DNA of 64,000 nucleotides from contig NZ_CP077639.1 of assembly GCF_019056395.1 (NCBI RefSeq), forward strand, positions 1,738,001 through 1,802,000. The letters are read 5' to 3'. Below, piece after piece: positions 24,092-32,560 of the stretch. The translations under genes were made by a program, and so were the position numbers. Below the pieces are notes generated by a model, which worked only from the letters and a program-made list of their open reading frames with translations, did no database searches and had not been told where the DNA came from. The first letter of the stretch is position 1. Every line of letters begins with the position of its first letter. The stretch comes from Terribacillus sp. DMT04. GTDB taxonomy: Bacteria; Bacillota; Bacilli; Bacillales; Amphibacillaceae.

Positions 24092-24307
24092 TCAGGCTAA
24101 TTTACCATGTTCAAGACAGCTTTTCTCCCGCTTTCTATCCAGACGATATTCGGCACGCAGCAATCGTTCAATCAAAGGCTGCTTCATTTCCATACGAGAA
24201 CGATTAGCCTGAACAGTGAGCCGCTGATCTAATTTCCGATACGTACCAGTTAACTGAAACAGTGCAAGCTGCAGCTCTTCCTTTGTTGCCCCTTGTTGAT
24301 TTTGCAT
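24092..24307 (-). CDS. small hypothetical protein, highly charged
   Basis: 71-aa reading frame starting at the ATG at 24305-24307, preceded by a near-perfect AAAGGAGG at 7 bases; the much longer open frame upstream is ignored. The product is helical and Arg/Glu/Leu-rich (LQLALFQLTGTYRKLDQRL, IERLLRAEYRLDRKRE), with no membrane span. It occupies a position where B. subtilis carries small yppF/yppG genes, but I do not recognise either. It is divergent from sspM. Confidence 0.6.
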   Translation of the reverse strand: MQNQQGATKEELQLALFQLTGTYRKLDQRLTVQANRSRMEMKQPLIERLLRAEYRLDRKREKSCLEHGKLA

Positions 24308-24395
24308 ATGAATACCTCCTTTTATGTGTAGTTTTCTGCTAGCAGCTGACTTCTCCTGCTCACCTGACAAAACAACAAAAAATACGTCGTGCTTC

Positions 24396-24425
24396 GCATG
24401 AATCAGACCTGTTTCGCTCATCCTA
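24396..24425 (+). promoter_or_regulatory. SigG promoter of sspM
   Basis: GCATG (24396-24400) fits the SigG -35 consensus GHATR, and CATCCTA (24419-24425) fits the -10 consensus CATNHTA, with an 18-bp gap. It lies 20 bases before the sspM start codon, as expected for a forespore gene. Confidence 0.7.
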
Positions 24426-24444
24426 AGCTTAAAGGAGGGTGATA

Positions 24445-24558
24445 ATGATGAAAAAGCCAGAAAAGAAAACATCAACCGGACAGAAACGCCCGACAGCCCG
24501 CACAGCAGGCGATGGTTATGATAAGAAGTTAGATGGACCAAACCGTCCTTCCGTATAA
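24445..24558 (+). CDS. sspM: small acid-soluble spore protein M
   Basis: 37-aa basic protein whose end DKKLDGPNRPSV matches the invariant DKKL-x-GPNRPS tail of B. subtilis SspM, a minor small acid-soluble spore protein. The start is ATGATG at 24445-24450 with GGAGG 6 bases upstream. A consensus SigG promoter precedes it and a strong terminator follows, so it is a monocistronic forespore gene. Its location near yppC/yppE and recU also agrees with B. subtilis. It is shorter than usual gene-calling cut-offs. Confidence 0.88.
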   Translation: MMKKPEKKTSTGQKRPTARTAGDGYDKKLDGPNRPSV

Positions 24559-24565
24559 GCCGAAG

Positions 24566-24601
24566 AAAGCAAAGCGATTAATCGACCGCTTTGCTTTTTC
24601 T
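24566..24601 (+). terminator. terminator of sspM, overlapping the yppC 3' end
   Basis: AAAGCAAAGCG (24566-24576) pairs with CGCTTTGCTTT (24587-24597), followed by T residues. The stop codon of the convergent yppC gene (24578-24580) lies in the loop, so the yppC coding end forms one arm. Confidence 0.85.
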
Positions 24602-25540
24602 TTTGAATAACTTGCTTGTTCTATTCATCATACTTCGCTTCCAATAAAACAACGCACCTGCAGGATGGTGTGTTGTTTTATTAGGCTCGGTCAGCCAATT
24701 CTGCTTCACACCCCCACAATGGTACCAATCCGGTCGAATAGTATCTTCATGCTGAATAATCTTGTAGCACTCTCGCAGTTTTTTGCTGTTGTTGGTTCTG
24801 TATTGGCTGTACCGTTCATAATCTTCACGTGAGCCAGAATGCGGCACAGTCTGAGCGAACTGAAGGAACATGTCATGCAGCAAGGGATCAAAAAGCAGCT
24901 TACTCAGCTTTTTTCCAAGCTGTATTCGTTTGTTCACGCTTGTGAAATGGTGTGCATGCAGTCCATACAATTCTCCTTTTAAAGTTGGAAAAAAGACTGC
25001 ATTAAGCCGGAGCAAATCCTGCAGCCGATACGGCCATCGGCTGAAAACATGTTTTTTATAGAAAGATTGTACAATCACAGGCGAACCGATCACATGCTGT
25101 TCGTTAATGATTAAGCTATACAGCAGCTGCTGTCCATCTCCTTCCTTTATATAATTGTGCCAAACTTCTTCCATATACACGGATACACGGAAATGACGCA
25201 GGTGATCGATCATGTTAATTTGTTCTTTCTTATGTGCTTCGTACAGCAGAAGCTGCGGATAGGCGTCTGAAAAAATGAGCCAATTCGCTCGCTCATACAG
25301 AGAAAATAGTTGTTTTCTGACTCGAGCAGGCAGCAATCTTTGAAACATCTCCAGCTGTAAATCTGTCATATTCCATCCGGCATTCCTGGAAACCATGGAG
25401 GCTAAAAAAGACCAGCGTATTTCTGGATTTGCTTCATAAAATGCTTGATATGCCATCGTTCTTCGGATATTATCTAAGTTCGCAGCAGTTGTTTTCTCTT
25501 TAATAGAAGCAAGCAGCAGCGCGGTTTTACTATTTGTCAT
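24578..25540 (-). CDS. yppC: DUF2515 family protein (YppC)
   Basis: 320-aa protein of the DUF2515/YppC family, which has no known function. Typical blocks are NIRRTMAYQAFYEANPEIRWSFLASMVSRNAGWNM, INEQHVIG, and a C-terminal Trp-rich part. The ATG at 25538-25540 is chosen because AAAGGGG lies 6-7 bases upstream; ten more codons are open before it. It is divergent from recU, as in B. subtilis. Its last codons overlap the sspM terminator. Confidence 0.85.
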   Translation of the reverse strand: MTNSKTALLLASIKEKTTAANLDNIRRTMAYQAFYEANPEIRWSFLASMVSRNAGWNMTDLQLEMFQRLLPARVRKQLFSLYERANWLIFSDAYPQLLLYEAHKKEQINMIDHLRHFRVSVYMEEVWHNYIKEGDGQQLLYSLIINEQHVIGSPVIVQSFYKKHVFSRWPYRLQDLLRLNAVFFPTLKGELYGLHAHHFTSVNKRIQLGKKLSKLLFDPLLHDMFLQFAQTVPHSGSREDYERYSQYRTNNSKKLRECYKIIQHEDTIRPDWYHCGGVKQNWLTEPNKTTHHPAGALFYWKRSMMNRTSKLFKRKSKAVD

Positions 25541-25631
25541 GAAATTGCCCCTTTTAGCAGTTGAGATCACGGCACAAAGTGAAGTATTCTAAGGATTATG
25601 GTATGATCAATCCTATAATGGGGGGAGAAAT

Positions 25632-26240
25632 GTGCAATATCCTAATGGGAAAAAGATCATCAAACAGACTGCTGCCCCTAAACTCAAGCAGCATGTCGAT
25701 TTTGGAAACAGGGGGATGACATTAGAGGAAGATATCAATGAGACAAATGAATATTATCTTGCCCAGCAAAAGGCTATCATCCATAAAAAACCTACCCCTG
25801 TTCAGATAGTCCAAGTCGATTACCCAAAACGAAGTGCAGCGGTAATTAAGGAAGCTTATTTCAAGCAAGCATCCACTACGGATTATAATGGCGTTTATCG
25901 CGGAAAGTATGTAGACTTCGAAGCGAAGGTTACCAAAAACAAAACCTCCTTCCCGCTGTCCAATTTCCACGAACATCAAATCAACCATATGGAGCATGTA
26001 TGCAGCCATGGTGCTATTTGTTTTGTCATCATGCGCTTTTCCGCGCGTGATCAGACATTTTTTTTTGAAGCAGAGAAACTTTTTCCGTGGTGGAAACGTC
26101 AATATGATGGTGGCAGAAAATCTATCCCATATGAGACAATAGCGGAAGAAGGATACTTGGTACCGATGAGATATCAGGCAAAGGTCGATTATTTACACAT
26201 CATCGATCAGCTTCATTTTAGAACGGAGGAAGAGGAGTAA
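25632..26240 (+). CDS. recU: Holliday junction resolvase RecU
   Basis: 202-aa endonuclease that cuts Holliday junctions in recombination and chromosome segregation. Signatures: the N-terminal MQYPNGK start, FGNRGMTLEEDINETNEYYL, and the nuclease core YRGKYVDFEAKVTKNKTSFPLSNFHEHQINHM, which supplies the metal-binding Asp, Glu and Lys. The start is GTG at 25632-25634 behind GGGGGAG; the ATG two bases earlier is out of frame. Its TAA shares one base with the ponA ATG, so the two form the classical recU-ponA operon. Confidence 0.95.
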   Translation: MQYPNGKKIIKQTAAPKLKQHVDFGNRGMTLEEDINETNEYYLAQQKAIIHKKPTPVQIVQVDYPKRSAAVIKEAYFKQASTTDYNGVYRGKYVDFEAKVTKNKTSFPLSNFHEHQINHMEHVCSHGAICFVIMRFSARDQTFFFEAEKLFPWWKRQYDGGRKSIPYETIAEEGYLVPMRYQAKVDYLHIIDQLHFRTEEEE

Positions 26241-28885
26241 TGGCAGAAAAAGGCCAATCTCGTGCATCACGCAGAAAACAGACAAAAAAGAAAAAACCTT
26301 TATGGAAGAAAATTATTTTAACGATTGTATTGTTAGGTGTATTATGTGTTGTTGCAGGCGGTGCTGTGTTTGGATATTACGCAGCTACTGCTCCAGATTT
26401 GGATGAAGAAAAATTGACTGACCCCGCCTCAAATATCATCTACGATATGAACGGTGAAGAATTTGCAGAATTAGGGTCGGAGAATAGACGGAAAGTTAAC
26501 TTTGATGAATTGCCGCAGCAGCTAATCGACGCTGTCACCGCAACGGAAGATTCTCGTTTCTTTGAACATAACGGCATTGATATCATTCGTACTGGAGGCG
26601 CAGTACTCGCTAACTTCCAAGACGGATTTGGAGCAGAAGGCGGCAGTACAATTGATCAGCAGGTAATCAAACGTTCCTTCCTCTCTCCAGAGAAAACGGT
26701 TAAACGAAAGATGCAGGAATGGTGGCTCGCCTTAAAGCTTGACCGCCAATATTCCAAAGAAGAAATATTAGAAATGTATTTGAATAAGGTGTTTTATGGA
26801 CAGTATGCCTACGGTGTAGCTACGGCAGCCGAAACGTACTTTGGAAAAGACGACTTAAACGAACTTACCTTGCCGGAAACCGCTTTGCTGGCAGGTTTGC
26901 CGCAGCGTCCAACAGCATATAACCCGTATGAAAATCCTGACTTGGCACAAGAACGAATGAATACTGTTCTTGACTTGATGGTACAGCACGAGAAAATAAC
27001 ACAAGCAGAAGCCGATGAAGCGAAACAAACAAAAGTCGAAGATCTTCTTATTGAAAAGCAGCCGCAAGCAAATAAATACGGCGCTTTCCTTGATCAAGTA
27101 CAAAAAGAATTAAGCGAACGATTTGAAGATACTAACCTTAACTTGGATGGCATGAAAATCTATACAACATTAGATCCAGATGCACAGGAAACAGTCGAGA
27201 GTGCACTTAGTGAAGACAGCGGTATTGTATGGCCGGATGAACAGCTGCAAGCTGGGATCACCTTGCTTGATACGAAGAGCGGTGCAATCCGTGCGATTGG
27301 CGGTAACCGGAATAATGAACTTGGTGGTTTTAACTACGCTATTCAAGGTATCGGGAACCAGCCTGGTTCTAGTATAAAGCCGCTTGTAGATTATGCTCCG
27401 GCATTTGAGAATGGCGTTTACACATCAACTTATGAGCAAATTAATGACGAACCGATATCCATTGATATTCCTGGTTCGGATCCTTTTGAACCTCAGAACT
27501 GGGATAATAGATTCCACGGCTGGACAAGTGCAAGAACTGCCTTAGCGCAGTCTTATAACATACCGGCAGTTAAAACGCTTCAAGCAGTTGGGTTAGAAAA
27601 AGCGGAAGACTTTGCTAATGGACTTGGATTAGAATTCAATTCTGAAAGCGGCATGTTGTTATCAGACGCTATTGGCGGCGGTACGCACTTCCACTCCATC
27701 GATATGGCAGGAGCATATGCAGCTTTCGGTAATGAAGGTATCTACACAGAGCCTTATGCGATTACAAAGATTGAATTCAGCGATGGCAGTACATTAGATA
27801 TGAAACCAGAATCAAACGCGGCCATGAGTGAATCAACTGCTTATATGGTAACAGACATGATGCGTTCGGTTATGACAGAAGGTACTGGGACAATGGCCAA
27901 TGTTTCTGGTTTAGATATTGCTGGTAAGACTGGTACAACAAATAAAGATGGTCAACAAGGCAGTCCGGATTCCTGGATGAATGGTTTAACAACAAACTAT
28001 ACACTTTCCATTTGGACGGGTACAGCTGACGACTCCATAATCGACGGCGGTTCTGCCGGTACAAATGTATCCAAATTATTATTTAAGAGAATTATGACCG
28101 AAGTGCACGAAGGCAAAAACACAGGAGAGTTTCAAAAACCCAGCAGCGTAGTGGAGGCGAAAGTCGAAAAAGGCTCTCGCCCCGCTGCTTCTCCAAGCTC
28201 TGCTACCCCCTCCTCTTCCATTTTGACGGAGCTATTCCTGAAAGGCCACCTTCCAGGAACAACTTCAGAACGTTATGTTGAGGAAGAGATTGATCCTGTA
28301 ACTGGTTTATCTGCCAGCTATGATGAAGCTAGTAATAGCATTAACGTAAGCTGGAATTACGATGGAGATGCTGAATTCAGTATGAGTGCTGAGCCTAACG
28401 GTTCCCAAACAACTACTGACACATCTGCAGTCATAGAAAACGTTGAAGCTGGACAAACCTACAATATATCAGTTACGGCTTCAGTTGATGGTGAAGAAAG
28501 TGAAGCAAAAGCTACTTCGGTAACCGTTCCTGGTGAAGAAGAAAATGCTGAAGAAGAAGAAAATCCTGAAGAAAATGCGGACGAGCAGCAGGAACAGGAC
28601 ACAGAAAATCAGCCGAATCAAGACGAGCAGAATGATCAAGAGCAAAATGATCAAAATGAAAATAACGATCAAAATGGTAATACTAACAACGAAAATAACG
28701 GAAACCAAGGAAACAATGGTAACGGAAATTCCAATCAGAATGAGGATCAGTCAGGCAATGAGCAAGCGGAAGAGCCAGCTGATGAGGAGCAAGAAAACAA
28801 TTCTGAAGAAGAAGCCAATAGTGACTCCGGTTCCGATGCTGATCAAAATCAAAACGAAGATTCAGAACAACAGCAATCTGAATAA
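26240..28885 (+). CDS. ponA: class A penicillin-binding protein 1A/1B
   Basis: 881-aa bifunctional peptidoglycan synthase. Order of parts: a basic cytoplasmic tail, a membrane anchor (about 24-48), a GT51 glycosyltransferase with catalytic Glu in TATEDSRFFEH (E103), and a transpeptidase with SSIK (nucleophile S377), SYN at 438-440 and KTGT at 563-566. A fibronectin type III-like domain (about 685-770) follows, and then a tail of roughly 110 residues made almost only of Glu, Asn, Gln and Asp. The tail is a low-complexity acidic extension and may be wall-spanning. Its start overlaps the recU stop. Confidence 0.96.
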   Translation: MAEKGQSRASRRKQTKKKKPLWKKIILTIVLLGVLCVVAGGAVFGYYAATAPDLDEEKLTDPASNIIYDMNGEEFAELGSENRRKVNFDELPQQLIDAVTATEDSRFFEHNGIDIIRTGGAVLANFQDGFGAEGGSTIDQQVIKRSFLSPEKTVKRKMQEWWLALKLDRQYSKEEILEMYLNKVFYGQYAYGVATAAETYFGKDDLNELTLPETALLAGLPQRPTAYNPYENPDLAQERMNTVLDLMVQHEKITQAEADEAKQTKVEDLLIEKQPQANKYGAFLDQVQKELSERFEDTNLNLDGMKIYTTLDPDAQETVESALSEDSGIVWPDEQLQAGITLLDTKSGAIRAIGGNRNNELGGFNYAIQGIGNQPGSSIKPLVDYAPAFENGVYTSTYEQINDEPISIDIPGSDPFEPQNWDNRFHGWTSARTALAQSYNIPAVKTLQAVGLEKAEDFANGLGLEFNSESGMLLSDAIGGGTHFHSIDMAGAYAAFGNEGIYTEPYAITKIEFSDGSTLDMKPESNAAMSESTAYMVTDMMRSVMTEGTGTMANVSGLDIAGKTGTTNKDGQQGSPDSWMNGLTTNYTLSIWTGTADDSIIDGGSAGTNVSKLLFKRIMTEVHEGKNTGEFQKPSSVVEAKVEKGSRPAASPSSATPSSSILTELFLKGHLPGTTSERYVEEEIDPVTGLSASYDEASNSINVSWNYDGDAEFSMSAEPNGSQTTTDTSAVIENVEAGQTYNISVTASVDGEESEAKATSVTVPGEEENAEEEENPEENADEQQEQDTENQPNQDEQNDQEQNDQNENNDQNGNTNNENNGNQGNNGNGNSNQNEDQSGNEQAEEPADEEQENNSEEEANSDSGSDADQNQNEDSEQQQSE

Positions 28886-28895
28886 CATGCTAAAC

Positions 28896-28933
28896 AAAAA
28901 GACAGTCACTCCTATTAGGATGACTGTCTTTTT
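28896..28933. terminator. bidirectional terminator between ponA and nth
   Basis: AAAAAGACAGTCA pairs with TGACTGTCTTTTT across a 12-base loop. It serves ponA on the plus strand and nth on the minus strand, whose stop codon touches it. Confidence 0.88.
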
Positions 28934-29585
28934 AATTTGCTTCTGCTTTTAAACGTTTTTTACCTTCACGGCAAATGTCATTCAGAGGACATGCTAAACA
29001 ATTTGGATTTCTTGCTTTACAGTGATAACGCCCAAAAAAGATCATGCGGTGATGCGTATCGCTCCATTCATCTCGCGGCACTTTTTTCATTAATGTGTTT
29101 TCTACTTCTGTCACATTATCTTTCCAGCGGCATAATCCCAGGCGCTTGGACACTCGTTCTACATGCGTATCTACGGCAATAGCTGGTTCATGGAATGCAA
29201 CGGATGCCACGACATTGGCGGTCTTGCGCCCTACTCCAGCAAGCTTCACCAATTCATCACGTGTATCTGGTACGATTCCATCATAATGGTCAATCAATGT
29301 TTGACACAGCTTCTGAATGTTTTTTGCTTTGTTACGGTATAGACCGATAGATCGAATATCATGCTGCAGTTCCTCTAGTGACACTGCTAAATAATCTTCT
29401 GGTGTTTGGTATTTCTTGAAAAGATCTTTTGTTACCTTATTTACTAGGTTATCTGTGCATTGCGCAGATAACAATACGGCAATAACGAGCTCAAACGCAT
29501 TTTTGTGAACCAATTCACAGGCTGCTTCGGGAAACATATCCTGCATCGTATCCAACACTCTGCGTATTTGTGTTTTGTTCAGCAT
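28932..29585 (-). CDS. nth: endonuclease III
   Basis: 217-aa DNA glycosylase/AP lyase removing oxidised pyrimidines. The helix-hairpin-helix LAGVGRKTANVV holds the catalytic lysine K121, the catalytic Asp is D139 in AVDTHVER, and four Cys (189, 196, 199, 205; C-x6-C-x2-C-x5-C) bind the [4Fe-4S] cluster. The ATG at 29583-29585 with GAGGAGGAG upstream is taken, overlapping the dnaD end by 13 bp slightly inside; the extended frame has no site. In B. subtilis ypoC follows nth; here nth meets the ponA terminator directly. Confidence 0.95.
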   Translation of the reverse strand: MLNKTQIRRVLDTMQDMFPEAACELVHKNAFELVIAVLLSAQCTDNLVNKVTKDLFKKYQTPEDYLAVSLEELQHDIRSIGLYRNKAKNIQKLCQTLIDHYDGIVPDTRDELVKLAGVGRKTANVVASVAFHEPAIAVDTHVERVSKRLGLCRWKDNVTEVENTLMKKVPRDEWSDTHHRMIFFGRYHCKARNPNCLACPLNDICREGKKRLKAEAN

Positions 29586-29598
29586 ATGCAGCTCCTCC

Positions 29599-30312
29599 TC
29601 AGTCTTCTTCCAGCCAATTGTAATATACACTCACATCACGTGCTGGTGCTGTTTGCTGTTCTGCGCGCACGGCAGCTGCAGCTGGGCGCTGATTTTCGTG
29701 GAAGGATTTGCTCTCTTTGCGTGCTTGTTCTACGGAACGTACACCTTTACGTTTCCATTCTCGTAAGATCCGGTCGATATAACGGAAATTCAACTTGCTC
29801 ATGAGCACCGCTTCACGAAGAGCGGCTTTGATTAAGGATGGCGGCTGCATATCCTCATCCAGCCATAATGTAACTGTTTCTATCTCAAAAGGAGATAGCG
29901 GGCGGCCAAACTCCTGCTCAAATAAAATGAAGATAGCAGCTTCTTCTTCTTTATCTGTGTTCTTTTCCGGCTCTGGATAGACAGTTTCCTGAAAGACGAG
30001 GTTCCACAAGCCGTTCAAGCTGTATGCCTGGCTGCGTACAGCACTATCCTGCACATCATCTATTTGAATCATGTTGCGCTGCACAAGCTTTCGCAATATT
30101 AATGCTACATCACGCTCCGACAGCGTTACTCTTGCTGCCAATTCATCTGTTGTTGGGAACATAGTACCTTGCTGCTGGAAAAAGCAAATATGCAAGATAA
30201 CCATCATTTCCGTTTCGTTTAAGCCAAGTGTTGTATATCTTTCCATTAAAATACCGGGAAAGGAAATTGGATTTCCCAGTATTTGCTGGTAGTTCAAATG
30301 ATTGTTGTTCAT
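29599..30312 (-). CDS. dnaD: DNA replication initiation protein DnaD
   Basis: 237-aa primosomal protein that works with DnaB and DnaI in loading the replicative helicase. The N-terminal DDBH1 winged-helix domain (MVILHICFFQQQGTMFPTTDELAARVTLS) and the C-terminal DDBH2 domain (FEQEFGRPLSPFEIETVTLWLDED, then the YIDRILREWKRKGV DNA-binding motif) are both visible. A flexible Ala/Gln-rich tail closes it. GGGAGGAG precedes the ATG. It is followed by nth in the conserved dnaD-nth unit. Confidence 0.95.
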   Translation of the reverse strand: MNNNHLNYQQILGNPISFPGILMERYTTLGLNETEMMVILHICFFQQQGTMFPTTDELAARVTLSERDVALILRKLVQRNMIQIDDVQDSAVRSQAYSLNGLWNLVFQETVYPEPEKNTDKEEEAAIFILFEQEFGRPLSPFEIETVTLWLDEDMQPPSLIKAALREAVLMSKLNFRYIDRILREWKRKGVRSVEQARKESKSFHENQRPAAAAVRAEQQTAPARDVSVYYNWLEED

Positions 30313-30335
30313 CTGGGTTCTCCTCCCTTTAATAG

Positions 30336-30368
30336 GACAATCCCTCGTCTAAAGGACAAGGGATTGTC
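30336..30368. repeat. inverted repeat between asnS and dnaD
   Basis: GACAATCCCT (30336-30345) is inverted as AGGGATTGTC (30359-30368), and AGGACAA occurs directly repeated at 30334 and 30353. There is no T-run on the minus strand, so it is not a good terminator for dnaD-to-asnS traffic. It could be an RNA-stability or protein-binding element in the dnaD leader or 3' side. Confidence 0.5.
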
Positions 30369-30386
30369 AATATTTCTATTTTATTA

Positions 30387-31679
30387 TTATGGGTACAAGC
30401 GATTCAGCAAGCGCGGGAATGGAATCGTTTCGCGAACATGCTCTACGCCTGAAAGCCAAGCAACGGTTCTTTCTAGTCCAAGTCCAAAGCCTGAATGCGG
30501 CACACTGCCGTACTTACGCAATTCCAAGTACCAGTTATACGCATCTCCAGTTAAGTTGTGCTCTTCATAGCGTTTTTCCATCAGTTCCAGATCGTCAATA
30601 CGCTGCGATCCGCCGATGATTTCTCCGTATCCTTCTGGAGCGATTAAGTCGGCACAAAGGACAACATCTTCACGATTTGGATCCGGCTTCATGTAGAATG
30701 CTTTGATTTCAGCTGGGTAGTGCGTGATGAATACTGGTTTGTCGAAGCTTTCCGCAATCGCAGTTTCATGCGGTGCACCAAAGTCTTCTCCCCACTCCAC
30801 ATCATCAAAACCTTTTTCTTTCAGCAAATCAATTGCTTCATCATACGTAATACGCGGGAATGGTGCTGTTACTTTAGCAAGCTTCTCGGTATCACGGCCT
30901 AAAATTTCAAGGTCCAGTTTGCAGTTCTTCAGTACAGAAGCAACCAGGTAGCTGATGTAATTCTCTTGAATTTCCAAGCTTTCTTCGTGTTCCACAAACG
31001 CCATTTCCGGCTCAATCATCCAGAACTCAATCAAATGACGACGTGTTTTAGATTTTTCAGCACGGAAAGTCGGACCAAAGGAGAATACTTTGTTGAACGC
31101 CATTGCTGCTGCTTCCATGTAAAGCTGTCCGCTTTGAGAAAGGTATGCTTCTTCATCAAAGTATTTTGTATGGAACAATTCTGTCGTACCTTCTGCAGAA
31201 GAACCTGTCAGAATTGGCGGGTCAATTTTTGTATATCCATTTTCGTGGAAGAACGCATAAGTAGCACGAATGATTTCATTTCTGACTTTCATAACAGCAT
31301 GCTGTTTTTGAGAACGAAGCCACAGATGGCGGTTATCCATCAAGAATTCTGTTCCATGCTCTTTTGGTGTGATTGGATAATCTGTAGCCGCATGAATTAC
31401 TTCCACACCGCTTACTTGAATTTCGTAACCAAAAGAAGAGCGGCTGTCTTCTACAACTTTCCCTGTTACATAGAGGGAAGTTTCCTGCGTCATATTTTTA
31501 GCTGTTTGGAATACTTCCTCGGATACGTCGCTTTTTACGACCACGCCTTGGACGAATCCTGTACCGTCACGAAGCTGCAGGAAAGCAATCTTTCCGCTGG
31601 ATCGTTTATTGCGGAGCCAAGCCCCAATTGTTACTTCTTCTCCTACATGCTCATTAAGCTTTGCAATTGTAGTCTTCAA
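30387..31679 (-). CDS. asnS: asparaginyl-tRNA synthetase
   Basis: 430-aa class II synthetase charging tRNA-Asn. It has an N-terminal OB-fold anticodon domain ([26 protein letters not shown]) and class II motifs 1-3, among them [41 protein letters not shown] (motif 2) and [13 protein letters not shown] (motif 3). The start is TTG at 31677-31679; between GGAGG and the start codon lies an uninterrupted run of nine T (shared with the codon). B. subtilis has aspB between ypmB and asnS; it is absent here. Confidence 0.95.
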   Translation of the reverse strand: MKTTIAKLNEHVGEEVTIGAWLRNKRSSGKIAFLQLRDGTGFVQGVVVKSDVSEEVFQTAKNMTQETSLYVTGKVVEDSRSSFGYEIQVSGVEVIHAATDYPITPKEHGTEFLMDNRHLWLRSQKQHAVMKVRNEIIRATYAFFHENGYTKIDPPILTGSSAEGTTELFHTKYFDEEAYLSQSGQLYMEAAAMAFNKVFSFGPTFRAEKSKTRRHLIEFWMIEPEMAFVEHEESLEIQENYISYLVASVLKNCKLDLEILGRDTEKLAKVTAPFPRITYDEAIDLLKEKGFDDVEWGEDFGAPHETAIAESFDKPVFITHYPAEIKAFYMKPDPNREDVVLCADLIAPEGYGEIIGGSQRIDDLELMEKRYEEHNLTGDAYNWYLELRKYGSVPHSGFGLGLERTVAWLSGVEHVRETIPFPRLLNRLYP

Positions 31680-31717
31680 AAAAAAACCTCCAATGTCTGT
31701 CTACATATGTAGTTGTC

Positions 31718-32248
31718 TTATTTATATTGGCTGGATAGAGCAAAGCTTTCCAGCTGCTCCAACCCATCAAGTGTGTAGTAGCTGTAGCCTAAACGGTCCT
31801 CACCGTCATGGAATGTTATTTCCCATGCTGGTTCATCCTCATGCAATCCAAGTCGGATATCGTCCAGTTCACAGTTATTGCCGCACGCAGACTGCCAGCT
31901 GCTTTTTGCCTGCTGTTCATCAGCAGTTTCTGTCGTATAAATGATTTGTTCCGGGTCTTTCTCGCCTTTTATTCGGTAAGCGATGGCTTCTTGTCCGTCA
32001 GCTTGTTTACCAGTGACAACATGGTATACATGCTCGCCATTAAAGCGTGTCACTTCATCTGCTTCTTCAAGATCAGTATGTTCTGCAACAAAGGTCTCTG
32101 AGGATTCAAAGCCTGCAGTACGCTTGTCCTCTGCTGTATAGTAGACATATATACCGCAACCGAGTAAAAGCAGCAGTACAGCCGAAACAGCGAGAATGGT
32201 GATTTTAGCCCACTTAGGTATGGTAAATCGTGAATATCGCCTTATCAT
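31718..32248 (-). CDS. ypmB: YpmB-like membrane-anchored protein (DUF5590)
   Basis: About 176-aa protein with one N-terminal membrane span (ITILAVSAVLLLLLGCGIYVYYT) and an extracytoplasmic domain resembling a cystatin-fold PepSY-like module. A recognisable feature is the phrase GEDRLGYSYYTLDG. The start is set at the ATG at 32246-32248 because GAGG lies 6 bases upstream; the ATG at 32258 has none. It overlaps the end of ypmA by 35 bp. Function is unknown; the ypmA-ypmB pairing and position before asnS are as in B. subtilis. Confidence 0.85.
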   Translation of the reverse strand: MIRRYSRFTIPKWAKITILAVSAVLLLLLGCGIYVYYTAEDKRTAGFESSETFVAEHTDLEEADEVTRFNGEHVYHVVTGKQADGQEAIAYRIKGEKDPEQIIYTTETADEQQAKSSWQSACGNNCELDDIRLGLHEDEPAWEITFHDGEDRLGYSYYTLDGLEQLESFALSSQYK

Positions 32249-32387
32249 GATCTTCCTCATCCAATGCTAGTCCGAACATCAAGTCCTTTTCTTTCAGTGT
32301 ACGATTCAGGGAATCAACCAGCTTGTACAGGTCACTGCTGTATTGTACACGAACGGTGGACAATGTCTCCATTTTATTATTTTCCAT
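32214..32387 (-). CDS. ypmA: YpmA-like small protein (DUF4264)
   Basis: 57-aa soluble protein starting at the ATG at 32385-32387 with GGAGG 7 bases upstream. The sequence (TVRVQYSSDLYKLVDSLNRTLK, then MFGLALDE) is that of YpmA/DUF4264, a Bacillus-conserved small protein of unknown role. It is shorter than the usual cut-off when counted from the correct start. It is followed by ypmB with a 35-bp overlap and is likely transcribed from the promoter at 32483-32512. Confidence 0.82.
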   Translation of the reverse strand: MENNKMETLSTVRVQYSSDLYKLVDSLNRTLKEKDLMFGLALDEEDHDKAIFTIYHT

Positions 32388-32482
32388 CCTGTAACCTCCG
32401 AGCAATCCATTTACATGATTTGTTACTCATAGACACAGCTTTCTGCAACAAACTAATACATGTTGAGAAGCAATCCATTCTT

Positions 32483-32512
32483 ATTATACCAGTTGTACTG
32501 GTGTAATTCTAA
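32483..32512 (-). promoter_or_regulatory. extended -10 promoter with palindromic operator, ypmA-ypmB
   Basis: On the minus strand TGGTATAAT gives a perfect -10 (32483-32488) with the TG extension; a weak TTAGAA stands 18 bases upstream. The palindrome ACCAGT-TGT-ACTGGT (32488-32502) lies exactly on the spacer and touches the -10, as a repressor operator would. No regulator was identified. Confidence 0.45.
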
Positions 32513-32560
32513 GACGAGTTCAAAGTTTTTTCAACAAAAATCTTCCTTCACCCAGCAGTT

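Noticed and set aside
14308-24541. Long N-terminal extensions of several genes (crtP-like, 24092 gene, hisC and hepS elsewhere)
   Set aside because: In each case a good ribosome binding site and the family start point lie downstream; the extensions overlap upstream genes or promoters.
28533-28952. 139-codon plus-strand Lys/Met-rich frame inside the ponA tail
   Set aside because: It is the shifted frame of the Glu/Asn/Gln-rich repeat tail.
30336-30368. Inverted repeat read as a dnaD or asnS terminator
   Set aside because: No T-run follows in the direction of transcription, so it is listed as a repeat only.
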